Source: Bdellovibrionales bacterium
Lineage (GTDB): Bacteria > Bdellovibrionota > Bdellovibrionia > Bdellovibrionales > UBA1609
DNA length: 32,160 nt
Direction: 5' to 3'
Assembly (NCBI GenBank): GCA_028819545.1
Contig: JAPPLG010000006.1
Location: forward strand, 1-32,160
In this document: positions 1 to 6,750 of the stretch, one piece after another
Layout: each line of letters opens with the position of its first letter
How positions within the stretch are numbered: position 1 is the first letter of the stretch
Made by a program: the position numbers and the translations under genes
Notes under the pieces: generated by a model
Seen by the model: only the letters and a program-made list of their open reading frames with translations
What the model was told of the DNA's origin: nothing
Database searches by the model: none

Positions 1-106
1 ATCCGATTAAATAAAAAATTATAACCAACGGGTTAAAAAACACCGGTTTTAAAACCACCTTTTTTTTTCCCCCCCCCCCACCCTTTTTTCCCCCCCCCCC
101 CCCCCC
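1..106. other. Low-complexity contig-end sequence, probable artefact
   Basis: The stretch holds runs of T (61-68), C (69-79), T (84-89) and 17 C (90-106). It replaces the expected continuation of the methyltransferase motif 'DFFAGSGT' with a poly-glycine reading. Bases 1-60 encode nothing that matches the methyltransferase either. I read this as sequencing or assembly junk at a contig end rather than biology. Confidence 0.75.
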
Positions 107-844
107 GAAAAAGTCGAGGACAATGTCACCTTCATTTGAACAACACTGTATTAGTTTTGATAAAAGTTTTTCAGGCTTTTGAGTTCTGTATCCTCTTCTT
201 TCTGAAGAAGTTCCTTGTACGAATGGAATTTTTAAAATATCAGTTGGTTTTCCTTCTTTCATGTAAGCAATTCTAAATGTACCATCCGAGTTATAATAAT
301 ATTTACACCTTTTACCATCCTTATCTTTTTTATCATATCTTTTTTTTGCCTTGTCATCATAAGGCTCTAAAGAAAACTCTTTATTAAATGTTTGTTTATT
401 TTTTTTCTTAGAATACCAATAAATATTATCGTGATTTGTAGGAAAAGTTTTCTTACTTGCATGAGGTTTAAAATAGCTCCATATAATTTCATTTATAAAA
501 TTTTCTTCTCCAAACAATTCATCCAATAATAATCTTAAGTGATGGTTAGCATGATAATCACAATGTAATAAAATAGAACCTGTATTTTTCAAAACTCTAT
601 GAGCATCTATGAGCCTGTCTCTCATCCATCCTGTATAATGATTTATTTCACCTTTCCATCTATCTTCAAAAGACCTTACTTCATAACCATTTCCCCAAAC
701 TATCTCATAATTCTTTTGAGAGAAAAAAGGGGGATCAATGTATATAAGATCAACTGAATTATCATCAATATAATGAAGCCAATCTTTGCAATCACCAAAT
801 ACAAGATTGTTTTGAGTAACATCTATTTTCAATTTTTGTTTCAT
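107..844 (-). CDS. Site-specific DNA methyltransferase (N4/N6, beta class), 3'-truncated
   Basis: S-adenosylmethionine-dependent amino-methyltransferase acting on adenine N6 or cytosine N4. Translation from ATG 844 gives 246 residues before the homopolymer run. The catalytic motif IV is D37-P-P-F in 'IYIDPPFF', followed by 'HCDYHANHHLRLLLDELFG'. The SAM-binding motif I begins at the far end ('GDIVLDFF', residues about 239-246). Order IV-target recognition-motif I marks the beta class, which also includes Type III Mod proteins. The protein is cut just where 'AGSGT' should follow, so it is partial because of the contig edge. No restriction subunit is visible. The IS1-type transposase ends only 32 bp upstream of the ATG, so the gene may be orphan or part of a rearranged locus. 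A small GCCGA-CGGA-TCGGC hairpin (845-858) precedes the start. Confidence 0.85.
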
Positions 845-876
845 GCCGACGGATCGGCTTGATCCTTTTAAAAACT

Positions 877-1682
877 TTAGGCAACTCTTTTCACATTGTT
901 ATAATCAATATAAAGGTCTAGGTGTTTTTGTAAGTTTTCAATTCTTTTTGTGGTTGATAGAGTTTTACGGCCAAGTCTCGAAACATCTTGGCGTATCCGT
1001 CTAAAAACTCTATCAATCTTTTTATTTTTGTTGCTACTAGGTTGAATGGTTATAAAAGGCTCTGTGTACATATCCTTAACAAGTCTAAGTGGTTTTTTTC
1101 GGCATCACAAGATATTAAAGAACCTTTAGGATTCAAAGCCTTCTTTGTTTCCTTAAGCATCTTTTCTGTGTGCTTAGAATTTCTTTTGACCTTTTCATTC
1201 CAAGCTTGAGTATAAACTGAAGCTGTGCTTAAAGCTCTCACATTTGTATATCCTGCTTTTGCAGAAATTATCTCACCTGTTTTATGTCTGATTGAAATTT
1301 GAATACCAATAGGTCTTTTTCTTGTATGTTCATAAGTTTCTAATTGATCGAATTGCACATAAGAAGTTACAAGATCTTTAGTATCAAGTCTTTTTCTATT
1401 CTTTGCTTTAGACACTTCAGCGTTCTCCAGAAAATATCTTACTACTGTTTTTATATCAATTCCTAGTGTTCTGGCAATACCTCTTAAGCTCATACGCTCA
1501 CAGTACATTTGAGTTATGGTCTCTCTCAAATGTTGTTTACGCTTTCGATAATTCAAGGTATTTGTACGCTTTGTATAAAGCTTTCCACAGTCATTGCATT
1601 TATATCGAGGTGTTGATCCTCTCTTTGTTTTCATAGTGCCATACTTCTTTGTATTGGCTGATTTACAATGTACACATTTCAT
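877..1682 (-). CDS. IS1-family transposase, two frames joined by -1 frameshift
   Basis: Cut-and-paste/copy DDE transposase of the IS1 family. Frame 1 (1682-1050, 210 aa) starts with a zinc ribbon (CVHC...CNDC), then a helix-turn-helix ('SLRGIARTLGIDIKTVVRYF') and most of the catalytic domain (Asp in 'VQFDQLE', Asp in 'ISCDAEK'). Frame 2 (to 877) carries the end, 'RRIRQDVSRLGRKTLS', closely like the IS1 InsB tail 'LRQHLARLGRKSLS'. The frames overlap at the heptamer A AAA AAC (1098-1092), the classic IS1 slippery site. Slippage there gives 197 + 71 = 268 aa. A good SD (TAGGAG) sits before ATG 1682. Unlike E. coli IS1, the shift lies late in the protein, so a homopolymer sequencing indel is the alternative. 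I could not find convincing terminal inverted repeats or a target duplication. Confidence 0.85.
1092..1098 (-). other. A AAA AAC slippery heptamer for -1 frameshifting
   Basis: On the minus strand the zero-frame codons read GAA AAA AAC. Slipping back by one re-reads the final C and continues CCA CTT AGA, which is exactly the frame encoding the conserved IS1 C-terminus. The heptamer and its phase match those used by IS1 and many IS3-type elements. Confidence 0.7.
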
Positions 1683-2075
1683 AACTAACTCCTATGTTCT
1701 TAATATAACACAAGGCGTCAGTATAGTCAACTATTATTAAAATTATCTAGTAAAAACAGGGATTTATGCAGTTTTGAGCAACAACTTAGTCATACACTAT
1801 GAAAAAATTTAAATCAAAATAAATGATGTGCGTTGTAAGTTATATATGAAACATCTGACTCAATAAGACTGTCCACCCAATATTACATACTGACCTTTAT
1901 AGACCACTTCTTTTGCAGACTCTTCTTTCATCTGACCCTATGCTTCTTGAACAACCTGATGTGATTGTAATTATTCCACTGTGAATAACACTTTTACAAT
2001 CTCTTCCTTTAATCATCTCAATCATGTACTATATACAACTCAACGGCATGTTACTAAGACATTAAGAATGAGATT
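1683..2075. other. Gene-free stretch with a degenerate minus-strand gene fragment
   Basis: No intact gene is seen. On the minus strand at about 1860-1965 one frame reads 'HQVVQEA', a stop, then 'GQMKEESAKEVVYKGQYVILGG' ending at 1860. 'HQ-VVQE' also occurs near the C-terminus of the small secreted protein at 2742-2966, and the DNA is similar there (GAACAACCTG). It may be a decayed paralogue. The outer edge of the IS1-type element should also lie here, but no repeat marks it. Confidence 0.3.
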
Positions 2076-2738
2076 ATGTTAATAAATCAAAACAGTTATT
2101 TTTTATATGTTGTTATAATTTTTTCTTGTTTCACTCATTCCGCTTACAGCAGTGATTGCAGACAGGTCTTTAATGGTCATTCAAACTCCCCTTCTGAAGA
2201 AGAGCGGACCCAACCCTCAGCCAGAACAGCAGTCATACCAGCAGAAATACTTAATCAAATGATATTTGATTACCTGGATTTTAGCTTTCTCTCAGGTAAT
2301 GCACTTGGAAGATTACGAAATAACTTATTTAATTTAAACATAATCACAATTAGAGATTTGATCCAAAAAAGTAGAGAATATCTTTTACGGCAACGTGATG
2401 TTAGAGAAAAACAAACCAATGCCCTTGAATATGCTTTAGGCAAAGAAGATTTAAGCCTAGGTATGAAACTATCTGATGAAGAACGAATCCAACCCGTAAA
2501 AGTAATACCGGAAGAAATACTCGATCAAGACATATTTGATTATCTGGATTTCAGCTTTCTCTCAGATAATGCTCTCACAAGATTAAAACATAATCTGCAA
2601 CTTTTAGAAATAAACAAAATTAGACAGGCAATCCGACACAGTAGAAGATACTATGTGCGAAAGCGTGGCATGGGAGAGGCACAAACCAATGCCCTCGAAT
2701 ATGCTTTAGAAAAAAGAGATTTATATTTACCCTTTTAA
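2076..2738 (+). CDS. Secreted protein with two tandem RNAP alpha-CTD-like repeats
   Basis: 220 aa. Residues 1-25 form a Sec signal peptide (hydrophobic run, cleavage likely after 'HSAYS'). The rest is two copies, about 78 residues each with a 90-residue period (residues 53-130 and 143-220). Both read 'VIP-EIL-Q-IFDYLDFSFLS-NAL-RL--NL', then '-IR--I--SR-Y--R' and 'QTNALEYALxKxDL'. Copy 1 ends 'DLIQKSREYLL...LSLGMKL', strikingly like the RNA polymerase alpha C-terminal domain (GDLVQKSEEDLL ... GLSLGMKL), a helix-hairpin-helix fold. The start of each copy also has an F-box-like look (IPxEIL..IF.YLD). An export signal on an alpha-CTD-like protein is unexpected and suggests an exported effector or a repurposed fold. 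The function is unknown and only a weak SD is seen. Confidence 0.75.
   Translation: MLINQNSYFLYVVIIFSCFTHSAYSSDCRQVFNGHSNSPSEEERTQPSARTAVIPAEILNQMIFDYLDFSFLSGNALGRLRNNLFNLNIITIRDLIQKSREYLLRQRDVREKQTNALEYALGKEDLSLGMKLSDEERIQPVKVIPEEILDQDIFDYLDFSFLSDNALTRLKHNLQLLEINKIRQAIRHSRRYYVRKRGMGEAQTNALEYALEKRDLYLPF
2232..2735 (+). repeat. Two coding tandem repeats (2232-2465 and 2502-2735)
   Basis: The intragenic duplication codes for residues 53-130 and 143-220 of the secreted alpha-CTD-like protein. The copies share long identical peptide blocks such as 'DYLDFSFLS' and 'QTNALEYAL' but differ elsewhere. The duplication is therefore old rather than fresh. Confidence 0.8.
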
Positions 2739-2741
2739 TGG

Positions 2742-2966
2742 TTATTCTTTATCTGATTTATCTGATTCCTCTGATTTTAATTGATCTTGCACTTCCTGAA
2801 CAACCTGCTGATGATTATACAAAACCCTATAGCGTGGAAATTGTGTTTGCACTTCCAAAGCTTCACCCTCTAAAAAAAGCTTGTCTTGAGACTCTTCCGA
2901 CATTACACAAAAAGAGGCTCCTCCCAGCAGGAAAAGAAAGAGTACTTTATAGTGTATATTTTTCAC
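2742..2966 (-). CDS. Small secreted protein, unknown function
   Basis: 74 aa from a GTG start. Residues 1-22 are a signal peptide (KNIHYK, then VLFLFLLGGASFCVMS). The mature part is short, acidic and Gln/Glu-rich ('VVQEVQDQLKSEESDKSDKE'). It begins 9 bp after the L24 stop, so it probably closes the rpmB-rplX operon. A plus-strand frame over the same bases lacks a signal peptide or recognisable composition, and I prefer the minus strand. A Cys in the hydrophobic region (SFC) might be a lipobox, but the +1 context is poor. No family was recognised. Confidence 0.55.
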   Translation of the reverse strand: MKNIHYKVLFLFLLGGASFCVMSEESQDKLFLEGEALEVQTQFPRYRVLYNHQQVVQEVQDQLKSEESDKSDKE

Positions 2967-2975
2967 AATAGTTCT

Positions 2976-3236
2976 TTATGATTTTTTCTTCTTAACTATT
3001 TTTCTTTTTTTGGTTTTTGGAGCCGCAGACTGCACAAGCTGTACATTGGAATAATCCACAAAACCTTCTTTTTCAAACTGCTTTCTTTCTTTCTTATCAA
3101 AGTGAGTCTGTACGAACACTCCCGCAATACGAAGTTTCAAAGGTTTTCTTGAAATTTCCAAAACCTTTCCCTTCTTTCCTTTATGCCCTCCTGATATCAC
3201 CTGAACTTCATCATCTTTTTTAATTTTTAATTTCAT
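2976..3236 (-). CDS. rplX: Large ribosomal subunit protein L24 (uL24)
   Basis: 86 aa. The N-terminal KOW motif is clear: 'MKLKIKKDDEVQVISGGHKGKKGKVLEI', followed by 'NVQLV' and a basic tail (KKRKIVKKKKS). L24 binds the 5' end of 23S rRNA and starts assembly of the large subunit. SD CAGGAG lies just upstream of ATG 3236. It follows rpmB by 14 bp, an operon. L24 normally sits in the spc operon between rplN and rplE, so a location beside rpmB is unusual. It is also shorter than the usual ~100 aa. It could be the only copy or a relocated paralogue. Confidence 0.85.
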   Translation of the reverse strand: MKLKIKKDDEVQVISGGHKGKKGKVLEISRKPLKLRIAGVFVQTHFDKKERKQFEKEGFVDYSNVQLVQSAAPKTKKRKIVKKKKS

Positions 3237-3250
3237 TCGAATCTCCTGGA

Positions 3251-3532
3251 TTACTTACTGACTCTGTGTAAAAGCAATTTTTTCAACTTCAACATACGAG
3301 GAGAAAGGTTTTCATTTTTTTGTTTTAGCAAATAAATATCCACTCCACCCATTTTGTCTATACTTCGAATCACACGAGTAGAAACTTTGGCTTGAAAATA
3401 TCTTTTCAAAGTCAGACTGTAAAAAGTTCTTTTTTGAACATTTGGAAAAGCCCGCGATTTTGTTTTAATATTGGAGTGGCTTACCAAATTTTTCACAGCT
3501 GGGCCGCATCCGCTCAATTCACAACGAGACAT
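3251..3532 (-). CDS. rpmB: Large ribosomal subunit protein L28 (bL28)
   Basis: 93 aa. The L28 signature is 'GPAVKNLVSHSNIKTKSRAFPN', followed by 'RYFQAKVSTRVIRSIDKMGG'. It sits on the large subunit. The N-terminus has only the pair CELSGC, so a full zinc ribbon is not apparent. The gene has a good SD (GAGGTG) before ATG 3532 and leads an rpmB-rplX pair. L28 is usually partnered by L33 (rpmG), which is absent here. Confidence 0.9.
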   Translation of the reverse strand: MSRCELSGCGPAVKNLVSHSNIKTKSRAFPNVQKRTFYSLTLKRYFQAKVSTRVIRSIDKMGGVDIYLLKQKNENLSPRMLKLKKLLLHRVSK

Positions 3533-3603
3533 CTTTCACCTCTAAATAACAGTAAAACCACCTTAAATAACAAAAAAAAGAGACTTTAGACAACTCTTTT
3601 TTA

Positions 3604-3631
3604 TTGAAAAAAGCAAAAGTCATGGTATAAG
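3604..3631 (+). promoter_or_regulatory. Sigma-70 type promoter for rpsR
   Basis: TTGAAA (3604-3609), 16-nt spacer, then TATAAG (3626-3631) preceded by TG at -14/-15 (extended -10). It lies about 30 nt upstream of the rpsR start and points into it. Confidence 0.55.
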
Positions 3632-3662
3632 ACATTTCAATTCATATCAAGTGGAGAAACTC

Positions 3663-3911
3663 TTGGAAACAGACAAAAGAAAGCCAGAATTGATTTTTGA
3701 TTATAAAGATCCCTCAACCCTTTACAACTACATCACAGAGGGGGGCAAAATCCTGCCCTGTCGAATTACAGGCCTGACACATTCCCAGCAACAACAATTA
3801 AAAAATGCCGTGAAAAAAGCCAGAAACCTCAATCTACTGCCTGTCGGCACCAAAGCCTACGATACTTTTTCAAGACCTGAGCCTTTTTCCAAAAAACCCT
3901 TTAAAATTTAA
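3663..3911 (+). CDS. rpsR: Small ribosomal subunit protein S18 (bS18)
   Basis: Core bS18 sequence: '[26 protein letters not shown]', then '[19 protein letters not shown]'. S18 binds S6 on the 30S platform. I choose TTG 3663 because GGAG (3653-3656) lies 6 nt before it. The longer GTG start at 3651 would place that SD inside the gene and has no SD of its own. From TTG the protein is 82 aa, near the family norm. It stands alone, without rpsF or rplI, which normally flank it. Confidence 0.9.
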   Translation: METDKRKPELIFDYKDPSTLYNYITEGGKILPCRITGLTHSQQQQLKNAVKKARNLNLLPVGTKAYDTFSRPEPFSKKPFKI

Positions 3912-3934
3912 GACTTTTTAAAATAAATATGAGA

Positions 3935-4126
3935 TTATTTCACAGAGTGTGAAGAAGCTTTGGATTCATATCTTTTACCGCTGTGCCTTTTCCAATTGTA
4001 TTCATCCCCTTCTTGATAGCGGTCTTTCCACTCTTTCCAGGAATGAGGGTTTAATTCATGATGCACTTGATTTTTTTTAAAAATTTTTGGAAAACGTCCA
4101 AACAAAAAGTTAAGAATACTGCTCAT
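3935..4126 (-). CDS. Small hypothetical protein
   Basis: 63 aa, basic and aromatic-rich ('HSWKEWKDRYQEGDEYNWKRHSGKRYES'), with a short hydrophobic/basic N-terminus (SSILNFLFGRFPKIFKK) that could be amphipathic. It is divergent from sufE across a 46-bp AT-rich gap that must hold both promoters. The composition looks protein-like, but there is no clear SD and no family was recognised. Confidence 0.45.
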   Translation of the reverse strand: MSSILNFLFGRFPKIFKKNQVHHELNPHSWKEWKDRYQEGDEYNWKRHSGKRYESKASSHSVK

Positions 4127-4172
4127 TTCATTAATATAAACAATATATTCAATAAATTAAAGGATTTTTATT

Positions 4173-4625
4173 ATGCTTGATCATGCCTCCCATTCAACTA
4201 TGATTCAAAAAAGAGAAGAAGAGATTTTACAATCTTTTAAAAACTGTTCGGATTGGGAGTCCAAATACAGAAGAATCATCAGATGGGGAAAAGATATGCC
4301 CCCCTTAGACTCTTCTCTTTATGAAGACCGCTGGCTGGTGCAGGGCTGTCAGTCTCAGTTATGGCTTTACCCTCAAATGACAGAAGGTCTTTTAAGTTTT
4401 CGGGGGGATAGTGATGCTTTAATCAGCAAAGGTCTTCTTGCTTTAGCCCTGCACTTTTACTCGGATCTGCCCCCTGTAATGATTTTAAAACAAGCCCCTG
4501 AATTTATCGAAAAACTGGATTTAGCAAGCCATCTCAGCCCTTCAAGAAGAGGAGGACTATCCTCTCTGATTAGACAAATTCAAAACTACGCCCAAGCTTT
4601 TACTCTGATGAAAGATCAAAAATAG
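4173..4625 (+). CDS. sufE: SufE-family sulfur acceptor for Fe-S assembly
   Basis: 150 aa, full length for SufE (~140). SufE accepts persulfide sulfur from the cysteine desulfurase SufS on a loop Cys and hands it to SufB. The loop is seen as 'VQGCQSQLWLYP', with the acceptor at Cys59. 'FRGDSDALISKGLLALAL' and 'HLSPSRRGGLSS' are also family features. SD AAAGGA lies 8 nt before the ATG. No other suf gene is adjacent. secG follows at once. Confidence 0.92.
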   Translation: MLDHASHSTMIQKREEEILQSFKNCSDWESKYRRIIRWGKDMPPLDSSLYEDRWLVQGCQSQLWLYPQMTEGLLSFRGDSDALISKGLLALALHFYSDLPPVMILKQAPEFIEKLDLASHLSPSRRGGLSSLIRQIQNYAQAFTLMKDQK

Positions 4626-4650
4626 TTTGCTACAGAGTCAAACTGTGTTA

Positions 4651-4998
4651 ATGAAAGACATGCTTGAATTTGTAGCCACTATACATATTATTACATGCGT
4701 CATATTAGTTGGATTTGTACTTCTGCAAAATCCAAAGGGCGGAGCCTTGGGAATATTAGGAGGGCAAAGCGGGTCCAAAAGTGTATTCAGCGGCACCGGA
4801 GCCTCTGATTTTCTTGTGACAGTCACCAAGTGGTGTGCTGTAGTTTTTGCTTTCACTTCTATCCAGCTGGCTTATATGAACACAAAAAAAAGCTCAAGTG
4901 TGATTCTGGATGCTCCTGTTCAGGAAGAGACTTTACCGGCTAGCCCCACACAAGAACCCGTTCCAAACAGCAAAGAGGAGCCTAGTGAAGCTCAGTAA
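4651..4998 (+). CDS. secG: Preprotein translocase subunit SecG
   Basis: About 115 aa. Two transmembrane helices flank the hallmark loop 'LLQNPKGGALGILGG...SVFSGTGASDFL'. SecG helps SecYE drive export across the inner membrane. ATG 4651 is chosen because the TTG at 4627 overlaps the sufE end and adds residues not seen in SecG; ATG 4660 is also possible. The C-terminal tail is acidic and Pro-rich ('PVQEETLPASPTQEPVPN'). The 3' end overlaps the next gene by 14 bp. Confidence 0.9.
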   Translation: MKDMLEFVATIHIITCVILVGFVLLQNPKGGALGILGGQSGSKSVFSGTGASDFLVTVTKWCAVVFAFTSIQLAYMNTKKSSSVILDAPVQEETLPASPTQEPVPNSKEEPSEAQ

Positions 4999-5392
4999 AT
5001 ATTTATTACTGCTCATTATCTTTCACCCTGAATTAAAAGCTGAAAAATTACAAGTTCCCACTTATCCTGTAGAAATCCTTCATACCTTTACAAACGAACA
5101 GATGGAAAAAACAGATATTTCTCAAACTTTACCGGATGCTTATCTAGATCAGGTGATTCAAAGAAAAAAAGATAAAATCCAAAACTGTGCTGAAAAACAA
5201 GGAACGCTATCCAAGGATTTTTTAGTGGAGCTGACCATTTTTCCAAATGGAAGAACTCAATCCCGACTGATTAACTCGGACTCACAAGATAAAGAAGTGT
5301 TAAAGTGCGCCCTCAGTATTCTAAACCGCATCCAATTCAAAAAGTTCAATGGCCCCCCTATTGTTAAGGGCTACCACTTTCAGTTTACTTAA
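4985..5392 (+). CDS. Secreted protein with TonB-C/AgmX-PglI-like C-terminal domain
   Basis: 135 aa from GTG 4985. This start is supported by a strong SD GAGGAG (4975-4980) and gives a clean signal peptide (MKLSKYLLLLIIFHPELKAE). The C-terminal half reads 'AYLDQVIQRKKDKIQNCAEKQ', then 'VELTIFPNGRTQSRLINSDSQDKEVLKCALSILNRIQF'. This pattern (helix with Cys, beta-strand 'I-NG', second Cys before the last helix) matches the TonB C-terminal-like AgmX/PglI domains of delta-proteobacteria. Two cysteines could form a periplasmic disulfide. It is translationally coupled to secG. The role is unknown. Confidence 0.65.
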   Translation: MKLSKYLLLLIIFHPELKAEKLQVPTYPVEILHTFTNEQMEKTDISQTLPDAYLDQVIQRKKDKIQNCAEKQGTLSKDFLVELTIFPNGRTQSRLINSDSQDKEVLKCALSILNRIQFKKFNGPPIVKGYHFQFT

Positions 5393-5467
5393 AACTGATC
5401 TTTCAAAAATTGAGTCTATGTAGAAAGTTCTAAATATAAGTACAATGTAAAACTTGAATCAACCCTT

Positions 5468-5483
5468 TAGTCTAAATAGACTA
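5468..5483. repeat. Small inverted repeat TAGTCT-AAAT-AGACTA
   Basis: Perfect 6-bp arms around AAAT in the 174-bp gap before nspC. It could be an operator or be chance in AT-rich DNA. No T-run follows, so it is not an obvious terminator. Confidence 0.3.
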
Positions 5484-5566
5484 TACTTAAGGCTCAACTT
5501 CATTAGACATAAACAACGTTAACTGTCAGTCTATTATAATAATATTGTAGATGGGTTGTTTTACAA

Positions 5567-6661
5567 GTGGGCTCACCTTTTTTCTATTTTAACAATAGAA
5601 AGATACTTTTTTGTGTTAAAAGGTATTCTTCTCGAAATTTTCTGCTTAATTACAGTGCAAAGGCATGTCTATTTAAGGGATTAATTAAATTTTTTAACCC
5701 TTTGATAGACGGCTTTTCTGTAAGTTCTATTGATGAACTAAAAAAAACAAAATTAGAAACAAACAAACCGATTCACTTTGTTTCACCTTTAATTAGAAAA
5801 ACTGAGATTGATGTAATTAATTCCCTTGCAAACAGCATTGCTTTTAATTCTTTGGAACAATTCGATAGATTTAAAGAACTATTACAGCCTCATATAAAAA
5901 TTTTTTTACGAGTTAATCCTGAAGTATCTATAATTGGGGATAAAAGATACGATCCATGTAGAAAATACTCAAAACTTGGTATTCCTCTTAAGAATCTAAA
6001 AAAATATTTATCAAATTTCAATAACCATTCTATTACAGGGCTTCACTTCCATACTGCCTGTCAGGAAACAAATATTTTAAATATGGTTAAAACTTTAGAT
6101 AAAATTAAAAATGATTTAGGTATTTTATTTCATACATTTAAATCTATCAATATAGGAGGAGGATACGTTTACACGAAGAAAAGTTTCGATAAACTGCAAG
6201 AGCTCAACAAAGAGTATAAACAAAATTTTATTATAGAACCAGGATTTGATTTGATAAATTCTTCAGGTTATCTTGTCTCTTCTGTGACAGATATTTTTGA
6301 AAGGGCGGGAAAGAAAATTGCTATTCTAAATACAAGTGTCAATCATTTGCCTGAAGTATTTGAGTATAACTTTTCACCTGAGGTAGCAGGTGCAGAACAA
6401 AAAAAAGGATATTCATATATATTAGCAGGAGCCTCTTGCTTAGCAGGCGATATTTTTGGAGAATATTCTATGAAACAACATCTTGATATAGGTAGTTATA
6501 TTATTTTTAAAAATATAGGTGCATATTCTTTAGTTAAGGCTCATAGGTTTAATGGCCTTGAAATACCTAAAGTACTCAGTGGAAATCAATCTATAGAAGA
6601 TGTTGTCCATACATTAGACAAAAATAACAACTCAACATCTTTTATTACTTGTGAAGCATAA
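5567..6661 (+). CDS. nspC: Carboxynorspermidine/carboxyspermidine decarboxylase
   Basis: 364 aa, PLP-dependent fold-type III decarboxylase (alanine racemase/ornithine-decarboxylase-like barrel). It decarboxylates carboxyspermidine or carboxynorspermidine in the aspartate-semialdehyde route to polyamines. The PLP lysine is K32 in 'NYSAKACLF'. 'GLHFHTACQE', 'NIGGGYVY' and 'IIEPGFDLINSSGYLVSSV' line the cofactor pocket. The C-terminal 'AGASCLAGDIFGEYSM' with 'FKNIGAYSLVKAHRFNGLEIP' is the NspC hallmark. The GTG start places 'SPFFYF' where NspC proteins begin; the SD is weak. The partner dehydrogenase that makes the substrate is not in the window. The gene is more AT-rich than the housekeeping genes around it and may have been acquired. 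Confidence 0.85.
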   Translation: MGSPFFYFNNRKILFCVKRYSSRNFLLNYSAKACLFKGLIKFFNPLIDGFSVSSIDELKKTKLETNKPIHFVSPLIRKTEIDVINSLANSIAFNSLEQFDRFKELLQPHIKIFLRVNPEVSIIGDKRYDPCRKYSKLGIPLKNLKKYLSNFNNHSITGLHFHTACQETNILNMVKTLDKIKNDLGILFHTFKSINIGGGYVYTKKSFDKLQELNKEYKQNFIIEPGFDLINSSGYLVSSVTDIFERAGKKIAILNTSVNHLPEVFEYNFSPEVAGAEQKKGYSYILAGASCLAGDIFGEYSMKQHLDIGSYIIFKNIGAYSLVKAHRFNGLEIPKVLSGNQSIEDVVHTLDKNNNSTSFITCEA

Positions 6662-6750
6662 GCTATAACCAAGTCCTCTTGTATCTTTATAACAAACATA
6701 GTAGTATATAAGAGCTCACCAATGACAACAATAGATGAAGAGGATTGCCT

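Noticed and set aside
60-106. G-run region as a G-quadruplex
   Set aside because: The runs interrupt a conserved methyltransferase motif at a sequence end and look like basecalling or assembly artefact.
845-858. GCCGA-CGGA-TCGGC as a terminator
   Set aside because: Five-base stem without a T-run, immediately before a start codon; left as a minor note only.
107-1682. Methyltransferase plus neighbour as a restriction-modification or defence island
   Set aside because: The neighbour is a transposase; no endonuclease or other defence gene is seen.
877-1740. Exact ends and terminal repeats of the IS1-type element
   Set aside because: Compared both flanks for inverted repeats and target duplications; only short AT-rich matches, not better than chance.
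2738-2971. Plus-strand frame of 77 aa
   Set aside because: Overlaps the minus-strand gene that has a clear signal peptide and follows rplX; the plus frame has no SD, no signal and odd composition.
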